Below, one piece after another: positions 53,344 to 58,609 of a DNA stretch of 58,609 bases. The translations under genes and the position numbers were made by a program. Source of the stretch: Thermoleophilia bacterium (GTDB lineage: Bacteria > Actinomycetota > Thermoleophilia > Gaiellales > Gaiellaceae). Within the stretch, counting starts at the first letter, position 1; each line of letters starts with the position of its first letter. The stretch is from positions 1 through 58,609 of the forward strand of contig JADGPD010000007.1 in assembly GCA_017882615.1 (NCBI GenBank), read 5' to 3'. Below the pieces are notes generated by a model, which searched no databases, was not told the origin of the DNA, and was given only the letters and a program-made list of their open reading frames with translations.

Positions 53344-54192
53344 GTGCTTGCAATTCTCGGTGGCTTGGCTGCAGCGGCGTTCTGGACGGTCACGACGCTC
53401 TGCTCGTCGCGCTCGAGCCGGATCATCGGCCCGGTGTCTGTGCTCGCCTGGGTGATGATCATCGGGCTGGTCGTCACGGCGCCCGCCGCGGCGATCGAAG
53501 GCGTCCCGAAAAACTTACACGGCTCGGTGCTGGCCTGGCTCGTGCTCTCGGGCGTCTGCAACGTGGGCGGGCTCCTGTTCGCCTACGAGGCGCTTCGCAT
53601 CGGCAAGATCGGCCTCGCCTCGCCGATCATCTCCACGGAAGGCGCCGTCGCCGCCGTCATCGCCGTCATCGCCGGCGAGGCCCTCGGCCTGCCCCGCGCC
53701 GTCACCCTCGTGCTGATCGTGCTCGGCATCGTCGCCGTCGCGGCCGGCTCCGCCGGTGAGGAAGCGCCCGGCCACCACGATCTCAAGGCCGCTTTGTGCG
53801 CCGGCACGGCCGCGCTCACCTTCGGCCTGGGCCTGTACTCGACCGGGCGCGTAAGCAAAGAGGTGCCGCTGGTCTGGGCCGTGCTGCCGCCGCGTGTGAT
53901 CGGTGTGGTTGTCGTCGCGATCCCGCTGATAGTCAGCCGGCGGCTCGGCCTGACCCGGCGGGCGGCGCTACTCGTCGCCGGCTCGGGGCTGTGTGAGGTG
54001 GGCGGCTACTTCGCCTACGCCTTCGGCGCGCGGCACGGAATCGCGGTCACCGCGGTGCTCGGGTCGCAGTTCGCGGTGCTCGCGGCGATCGTCGCCTACT
54101 TCCTCTTCGGCGAGAAGCTGGGACGGCTGCGAATCGCGGGCGTGGCGCTGACCGCGGTCGGAGTCGCGCTCTTGAGCGCGCTACAGGCCTGA
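53344..54192 (+). CDS. EamA/DMT-superfamily transporter, 282 aa
   Basis: About ten transmembrane helices in two homologous halves, each closing with an EamA-type end (GLPRAVTLVLIVLGIVAVAAGS; LGRLRIAGVALTAVGVALLSAL). YEALRIGKIGLASPIISTEGAVAAV and GQFAVLAAIVAYFLFGEKL-like segments are family hallmarks. It exports or imports a small metabolite, unknown. GTG 53344 has an apparent leaderless promoter. Confidence 0.9.
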   Translation: MLAILGGLAAAAFWTVTTLCSSRSSRIIGPVSVLAWVMIIGLVVTAPAAAIEGVPKNLHGSVLAWLVLSGVCNVGGLLFAYEALRIGKIGLASPIISTEGAVAAVIAVIAGEALGLPRAVTLVLIVLGIVAVAAGSAGEEAPGHHDLKAALCAGTAALTFGLGLYSTGRVSKEVPLVWAVLPPRVIGVVVVAIPLIVSRRLGLTRRAALLVAGSGLCEVGGYFAYAFGARHGIAVTAVLGSQFAVLAAIVAYFLFGEKLGRLRIAGVALTAVGVALLSALQA

Positions 54193-54235
54193 ACGTCAAT
54201 GCGCGTGACGCGCAAGCTTTCGGCAGAGTAAAGGG

Positions 54236-55240
54236 ATGCGCGTCCTCTTCATCGGCGGCACGGGCAACATCTCGATCGCGGCGACGCGGCTGCTTGCCGA
54301 GCGGGGAATCGATCTCACTCTGCTCAACCGCGGGCAGAGGGAGGTCGCGCTCCCCGACGGAGTGCGACAGATCCACGCCGACATCCGCGACCGCGCGGCC
54401 GCCGCCGCGGCGCTATCGCGCGAGGAGTTCGACGTCGTCGTCGACTGGGTCTCGTTCGTGCCAGGTCACGTCGAGATCGACATCGCGCTGTTCGCCGGAA
54501 AGATCTCGCACTACGTCTTCATCAGCTCGGCGACCGTGTACGAGCGACCCTCGCCCTTCTTCCCGACTGTCGAAGAGGCGCCGCTGGGGAACGTGCACTG
54601 GCAATACGCCCGCGACAAGATCGCCTGCGAGGACAGGCTGCGGCGCGAGCACGCGCAAAACGGCTTTCCGGCCACGATCGTGCGCCCGTCCTACACCTAC
54701 GGCGGAACCTGGCTTCCGACCGCGATCGAGGGCCAGGACTACACGATCATCGAGCGGATCCGCCGCGGCAAGAAGATCATCGTGCCCGGCGACGGCGAGT
54801 CGCTCTGGACGATGACGCACAACACAGACTTCGCGCAGGCGCTTGTGGGCCTGCTCGGCAACGCCGCGGCCGCCGGCGAGAGCTTCCACATCACCTCCGA
54901 CGAGGTGCTGAGCTGGAACCAGATCACCGCCGCGATCGCCGCCGCCGCGGGCCTCGAGGCCGAGATCGTGCACATCCCGAGCGACTTCATCGCCGCCGCC
55001 GAGCCCGAGCTGGGCCCGGGACTGCTCGGCGACAAATCGCACTCGCTGGTCTTCGACAACTCGAAGATCAAGCGCTTCGTGCCGGGCTGGGAGGCGACTG
55101 TCCCGTTCGCCGAGGGTGTGGCGCGCTCGCTGAGGTGGTTCGAGGCGGATCCGGCGCGAAGGGTGATCGACGAGGCGTGGAGCGCGAAGCTGGATCGGAT
55201 TGTGTCGGCGTACGAAGACGACGTCCTGCAGTTCGACTAG
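54236..55240 (+). CDS. NAD-dependent epimerase/dehydratase (CSP41-like), 334 aa
   Basis: Extended SDR with Rossmann start MRVLFIGGTGNISIAATRLL (GGTGNIS in place of GxxGxxG), VDWVSFVPGHVEIDIALF, SSATVYERP and a YARDK active site (Tyr-x3-Lys, about residue 124). VRPSYTYG and a long C-terminal substrate domain follow. The glycine motif with Asn resembles CSP41/RNA-binding epimerase-like proteins. The start is ATG 54236 with AAAGGG directly upstream, close to optimal neither way. It ends in CTAG shared with the convergent gene. Confidence 0.88.
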   Translation: MRVLFIGGTGNISIAATRLLAERGIDLTLLNRGQREVALPDGVRQIHADIRDRAAAAAALSREEFDVVVDWVSFVPGHVEIDIALFAGKISHYVFISSATVYERPSPFFPTVEEAPLGNVHWQYARDKIACEDRLRREHAQNGFPATIVRPSYTYGGTWLPTAIEGQDYTIIERIRRGKKIIVPGDGESLWTMTHNTDFAQALVGLLGNAAAAGESFHITSDEVLSWNQITAAIAAAAGLEAEIVHIPSDFIAAAEPELGPGLLGDKSHSLVFDNSKIKRFVPGWEATVPFAEGVARSLRWFEADPARRVIDEAWSAKLDRIVSAYEDDVLQFD

Positions 55241-56379
55241 CCGATCGAGTTCGTGAAGCTGCCGACCACCAGCACCTGATCGCCCGACGGGACTATCTCG
55301 CTCACATCCACATAGGGCGCAAGGTCGGGGCCCCAGCTCGTAGCGCGCCCGGTCGCGAGATCGATCGCGGCCAGGTTGTTGCGCCGGGCGCCGCCGACCG
55401 AACTGAGTGATTGATCGATGTTCGCGCCGAGGTAGAGGAGCGACCCGTCCACCGTCACCGTGCCGGCGCTACCTCTGATTTTCCCGAGCCAGGAGGGCTT
55501 CCGGCCGGTGCGCAGGCTGGCTGCGAAGAAGCCGTCGTAGCCGGGGATGATGAGCTGACCGCGGGTGACGAGAATCTGCATGGGGTAGTAGGCGCCGAAA
55601 ACGGCCTGCGGCGGCTTCCAGGAGAGGAGGGCGCCCGTGGCCGGGTTGAGCGCCGCTAGGTAGAACTGCCGCTTGCCGCCGATAGACGTGAACGTCCCGC
55701 CCACATAGAGGCGCGAGCCGTCGAGCGTCAGCGCGAAGATAGCCGCCGACGCCGGAGGATCGAAGCTGATGCGGGGACCACGCCAATCGAGAAGCCGCCC
55801 CGTTGCGGCATCGAGCGCGGCGAGCCGATGCCTCTTTGCGCTGCCGACACTGGTGAACGCCCCGCCGACGTAGACGCGCGTCGAGCTCGCCGCGAGCGCG
55901 TACACGTCCTGCGAGGGTGAGGAGCTCACCCACAGGCGTGCACCCGTCCCTGCGTCGAACGCCGCGACCACGGATACTCGAGCCTCGCCCCCCGGTCCGG
56001 GCACGGTCTCGGATCGCTGTCCCGCTACATAGAGACGCGACCCGACCTTGACGAGCCGACAGCCGACGGAACAGCCGAGCTTTCGTGACTCGGGTGATCC
56101 CCAGCTCGAATCGAGCTTTCCGCTCGGAAGTAGTCGGGCAAGCCCGATCGCGCCGTTGGCGTACCAGCCGCCGCGCCCATCGGCGACTGCCGACGAGACG
56201 GCGAGATTCGAGAGGCGCAAGATCTTTCCGGAACGAGAGGTCAGCGCGAGGTACGTGTAGTGAGGCTCGGCGGAGGTCTTCCGGATGACAGCCGCCTTCG
56301 TCTCGGCTCGAAGCGACGCGCTGCAGCCCGAAACGGCCAGCACAGCAAGCAGCAATAACAACGAGGCCCCGGCTCTCAC
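55237..56379 (-). CDS. Exported beta-propeller lipoprotein (delta-60/PQQ-like repeats), 380 aa
   Basis: A lipoprotein signal peptide (RAGASLLLLLAVLAVSGC, Cys19) precedes a repeat domain. Motifs such as SRLYVGGTFTSIGG, LAALDAATGRLLDW and LAALNPATGALLSW recur about every 60 residues, giving a propeller of about six or seven blades. It is probably a surface binding or scaffold protein; no enzyme motif is seen. GTG 56379 has TAGGCT 6 nt upstream and no Shine-Dalgarno. Its stop overlaps that of the convergent epimerase (CTAG, 55237-55240). Confidence 0.87.
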   Translation of the reverse strand: MRAGASLLLLLAVLAVSGCSASLRAETKAAVIRKTSAEPHYTYLALTSRSGKILRLSNLAVSSAVADGRGGWYANGAIGLARLLPSGKLDSSWGSPESRKLGCSVGCRLVKVGSRLYVAGQRSETVPGPGGEARVSVVAAFDAGTGARLWVSSSPSQDVYALAASSTRVYVGGAFTSVGSAKRHRLAALDAATGRLLDWRGPRISFDPPASAAIFALTLDGSRLYVGGTFTSIGGKRQFYLAALNPATGALLSWKPPQAVFGAYYPMQILVTRGQLIIPGYDGFFAASLRTGRKPSWLGKIRGSAGTVTVDGSLLYLGANIDQSLSSVGGARRNNLAAIDLATGRATSWGPDLAPYVDVSEIVPSGDQVLVVGSFTNSIG

Positions 56380-56385
56380 GGGGAG

Positions 56386-56391
56386 AGCCTA
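56386..56391 (-). promoter_or_regulatory. Candidate -10 box for a leaderless transcript (propeller lipoprotein)
   Basis: TAGGCT on the minus strand ends 6 nt before GTG 56379, with no Shine-Dalgarno. Confidence 0.5.
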
Positions 56392-56451
56392 ACGCCGCGC
56401 CAAGATGAGCGCGTTTACGAGAAGGTCAGTGCCGGTGCTGGGGCATACCCG

Positions 56452-56859
56452 TTACGGGTGACCACCCCAGGAGAAGACGTGGTGCGACACGGACGTCCAC
56501 GGGCCGATCTGGCAGCTGCCGGCGAGGACCTTGCCGTTGGCGTCAGGGTTTGCCTGGCAGATGAAGCCGCTTGGCCCGCCCGTGATCGGATAGCTGTGAC
56601 CGAACATCTTCCCTGGGAGCTTGACGCTCGAGAGCTTGACGGCGAATTTCTTCGCCTTCGCGCAACTGACGCCGTTCACCGTGACGCTGTACTTGTTCCC
56701 GCTCAACTTGCCGCCCGAGTGCGGAAAGACCCATTTCGCGCCGACCACGGTGCCGCAGGAGGCGAAAGCGGCCCGTTGGCTAGCGGCCACAGCAGATACC
56801 GCGAGGTATCCGGATGCGGCGAGGCATGCAAGAAGGAGAAGTGCAAACGAAGCTTTCAT
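56452..56859 (-). CDS. Small secreted Cys-containing protein, 135 aa
   Basis: The signal peptide MKASFALLLLACLAASGYLA continues to about residue 26. The mature part has five Cys; three sit in ASCGTVVG, NGVSCAKAKKFAV and FICQANP and one in GSCQIG, suggesting two disulfides. The pattern of a beta strand, then VSCAKAKK, resembles small exported proteins I have seen in Solirubrobacterales, of unknown role. ATG 56859 has AAGGGA further upstream. It is separate from the neighbouring SRPBCC gene by 136 bp. Confidence 0.75.
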   Translation of the reverse strand: MKASFALLLLACLAASGYLAVSAVAASQRAAFASCGTVVGAKWVFPHSGGKLSGNKYSVTVNGVSCAKAKKFAVKLSSVKLPGKMFGHSYPITGGPSGFICQANPDANGKVLAGSCQIGPWTSVSHHVFSWGGHP

Positions 56860-56995
56860 GACGGTCGTTCCCTTCAGGTCGGGAGTCGCGGCCGGGAATG
56901 CTCCGCTTGGTTTCGAGCTGATCGCAGGTCATCACGTGCCCGGCCGGCGAGAAGCGAAACTCTCACGCGGCCGACGTCCAGCGCGCCCGCGAGAG

Positions 56996-57439
56996 TTATG
57001 CGGTGCTCTCGAGCCGTTCTTTCAGCCGCTGCTGATCCTTCGGAACCTGCTTGCGCGACTGACTGCGCGCGAGCGGTACCAGCAGCTTTCCGAACCCATG
57101 GCCTTCGAAATCGAGCGCCAGCGTCACCCGGGAGCTCGAGCCGCCGGCGAGGGGCTCGATGGTGGCCCTGCCGACCGCCCGAACCGGGCCGTCGATTCCA
57201 CGGAAAGCGAATACGCGCGGCGGATCGTGCTCGGTGACCTCGTAGGTAGACACCATCTCGCGCTTGCCCATGCGCCGCTTCTCGGTGCCTTTCGTGCCAA
57301 CCTGGGTCGGTCCGTCTCCGAGCTTCTGCGCGCTGATCAGCTGCTCCTGCCATTCGCCATGCCGCGCAAGATCGTCCAGGTAGGCAAACACGTCATCCGG
57401 GCGTCGCGCGATCTCGATGCTTGCCGTGATCGGTGCCAT
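56996..57439 (-). CDS. SRPBCC/polyketide-cyclase-like protein, 147 aa
   Basis: START-like fold: ITASIEIARRPDDVFAYLDDLARHGEW is the common N-terminal pattern of this superfamily, followed by GTKGTEKRRMGKREMVSTYEVTEHDPPR and a C-terminal helix (KLLVPLARSQSRKQVPKDQQRLKERL). It binds an unknown small hydrophobic ligand. ATG 57439 is chosen because AAGGA lies 6 nt upstream; ATG 57445 is the alternative. Confidence 0.85.
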   Translation of the reverse strand: MAPITASIEIARRPDDVFAYLDDLARHGEWQEQLISAQKLGDGPTQVGTKGTEKRRMGKREMVSTYEVTEHDPPRVFAFRGIDGPVRAVGRATIEPLAGGSSSRVTLALDFEGHGFGKLLVPLARSQSRKQVPKDQQRLKERLESTA

Positions 57440-57510
57440 CGTCATTCCTTGCTGTATGCGGTCGAGGTAGACCTGCCCGGGCAGTCCCGCCCGGGCAGCG
57501 TCCGGCCGGC

Positions 57511-57789
57511 TTAGCCCTTGATGATGTTGTGCACCGGCGAGACCATGGGCTGGCCGGGATCGGCCCCGAGCTCCGCCATGATCGGTAGCAGCGTCGCCCC
57601 GAAGGCCTCGAACGACTCCTGGGATTCCCAGACGTCGAACACCTGAATCTTTCCGCCTTCGGCCTCGAGAGCGAAGTGATAGAGCCTGCCGGCCGGGGCG
57701 CCGGCACCGGCCGCGTCGAGCTTCTTGATCGTGTCGTCGTACACCTCTGGTGTGAACGAGCTTGGGCTGAAATAGAAGCTGAGAGCCAT
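57511..57789 (-). CDS. ABM-like dimeric alpha/beta-barrel protein, 92 aa
   Basis: The small protein begins ALSFYFSPSSFTPEVYDDTI, then RLYHFALEAEGGKIQVFDVW and ESFEAFGATLLPIMAELG, resembling the antibiotic-biosynthesis-monooxygenase-like ferredoxin fold that dimerises. No catalytic residue can be named. ATG 57789 is preferred over a long N-terminal extension that is not coding-like. It lies 65 bp upstream of the SRPBCC gene on the same strand, so the two may be co-transcribed. Confidence 0.8.
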   Translation of the reverse strand: MALSFYFSPSSFTPEVYDDTIKKLDAAGAGAPAGRLYHFALEAEGGKIQVFDVWESQESFEAFGATLLPIMAELGADPGQPMVSPVHNIIKG

Positions 57790-57948
57790 TTTCTTTGCCG
57801 CCTTCCGCGTTGTTCCTACCAATCGCTCAGCGGATGCTTTGCCGCGCGAGCGAAGGGGAACGTACCCTGACGTGGTCTTTCGAAACGGCAGCGATACTCG
57901 ATTCCGCCAGGAGGCGGTCGCGTCGCGCCCGGAGGATCGAGGCGAGCG

Positions 57949-58461
57949 ATGAACCGAGAACAGCTGCGCGCCATCCAGGAGCCGCTGAAGGAGCGATACC
58001 GCCGGCACCCCGACGAGGCGCTGGTGACGCTGCGGGCGACGGGCACCCTCGGCGAGGGCATCTCGTGCTCGATCGGAGTGGGCCGTGCGCTCGCCGAGGC
58101 GGGACTTCACCCGTCAACCGGCGGTGACGGCCTGAGCCTCTGCTCGGGCGACATGCTGCTCGAGTCGCTCGCCGCCTGCGCGGGCGTCACGCTCCGCGCC
58201 GTAGCCACGTCGCTGGAGCTCGACATCAAGACGGGGGCAGTGCACGTCGAAGGCGATCTCGACGTCCGCGGCACGCTCGCCGTGAGCAAGGAGGCGCCGG
58301 TCGGCTTCAGCGCGATCAGGCTGAGCTTCGAGCTCGAGACCGACGCCAGCGACGACGAGCTGGACACGCTGCTGCGGCTGACGGAGCGCTACTGCATCGT
58401 CTACCAGACGCTTGCCGGCGCTCCTGCGCTAACGGTTGGTTGGGCGCGGGCGGCTGGTTAG
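57949..58461 (+). CDS. OsmC/Ohr-family peroxiredoxin-like protein, 170 aa
   Basis: Thiol peroxidase fold reducing organic hydroperoxides. The two Cys are at GDMLLESLAACAGVTLRAVA (Cys77, central helix) and LRLTERYCIVYQTL (about Cys147), matching the OsmC/Ohr pair. ATG 57949 has GAGGCGAG upstream. It is divergent from the ABM-like gene. The remaining 148 bp to the window end hold no recognisable gene. Confidence 0.9.
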   Translation: MNREQLRAIQEPLKERYRRHPDEALVTLRATGTLGEGISCSIGVGRALAEAGLHPSTGGDGLSLCSGDMLLESLAACAGVTLRAVATSLELDIKTGAVHVEGDLDVRGTLAVSKEAPVGFSAIRLSFELETDASDDELDTLLRLTERYCIVYQTLAGAPALTVGWARAAG

Positions 58462-58609
58462 CGGCGTCAGTGCCAGTTACGACGGAAACCTGGCTACTTT
58501 CGTTGTCGGGAAGATCTCGAAGCGGCTCTAGCGCCGCCCCCGGACAACGACGCCATGCGGTGCGTCCGCGCATCGAGCGTTATCGTCCAGATCCGTCCGT
58601 GGATCGGCT

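Overview
This window reads as a chromosomal segment from a high-GC actinobacterium, most likely class Thermoleophilia (Gaiellales or Solirubrobacterales relatives). The main reasons are GC-rich third codon positions, frequent GTG and TTG starts, actinobacterial gene content (Ku and LigD-type end joining, CsoR, DUF805, pdxS/pdxT), and a collagen-like secreted protein (8750-9286) whose N-terminus (PSPAMIVACAALFLA, then SVGTKQLKNNAV) is of a type I associate with that class. This placement is inference from recall, not from a search. No rRNA, CRISPR array, transposase, integrase or phage gene was seen.

Left part (1-14100): a minus-strand DNA-repair and vitamin B6 backbone, recJ (cut by the window edge), ruvB, ruvA, ruvC, yebC, pdxT, pdxS. 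Between ruvC and yebC sits a 5-kb two-gene unit: a collagen-like exported protein and a very large secreted multicopper oxidase with GSGY-type repeats and an FN3-like tail. Between pdxT and pdxS are an SDR, a DUF805 protein and the decayed N-terminus of an ECF sigma factor. A CAU-anticodon tRNA lies at 14571, followed by about 700 bp without a recognisable gene and then a second multicopper oxidase (15354-17711).

Middle part (17800-34300): small envelope and hypothetical genes, including a 34-aa predicted lipoprotein, and an ABC ATPase facing its probable permease tail to tail with overlapping 3' ends. Then come an Rpf-like muralytic protein, a ubiE-ubiA-like pair with a 40-aa His-tailed membrane protein, a SHOCT protein, and a complete NHEJ set (ku, ATP-dependent ligase, LigD-type polymerase) in one overlapping minus-strand unit. 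Next are an SDR, an adenosine-specific kinase family protein, a GDSL hydrolase, an NHL-type beta-propeller, an M15 peptidase and a YdeI-like protein.

Right part (34400-58609): a GH5/mannanase-like hydrolase, an orphan triple-PAS histidine kinase, a penicillin-binding-type serine hydrolase, and a three-gene glucuronate/fructuronate/mannonate operon (manD, SDR, uxaC). Pirin and dxs follow. A redox operon (glutaredoxin-like, CcdA-like, TlpA/AhpC-like) diverges from an OmpR-type two-component system across phased TTCACA repeats. After that is a copper block: a His-rich membrane peptide, a cupredoxin-like protein, then a CsoR-type operator and copZ-copA-csoR. The end holds an EamA transporter, an NAD-dependent epimerase, a beta-propeller lipoprotein, and small secreted, SRPBCC, ABM-like and OsmC proteins.

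Two themes recur. One is copper handling and copper oxidases (two multicopper oxidases, CopZ/CopA/CsoR, a cupredoxin-like protein, His-rich small membrane proteins). The other is apparently leaderless or near-leaderless starts, where a TAnnnT box lies 6-7 nt upstream of the start codon without a Shine-Dalgarno sequence.
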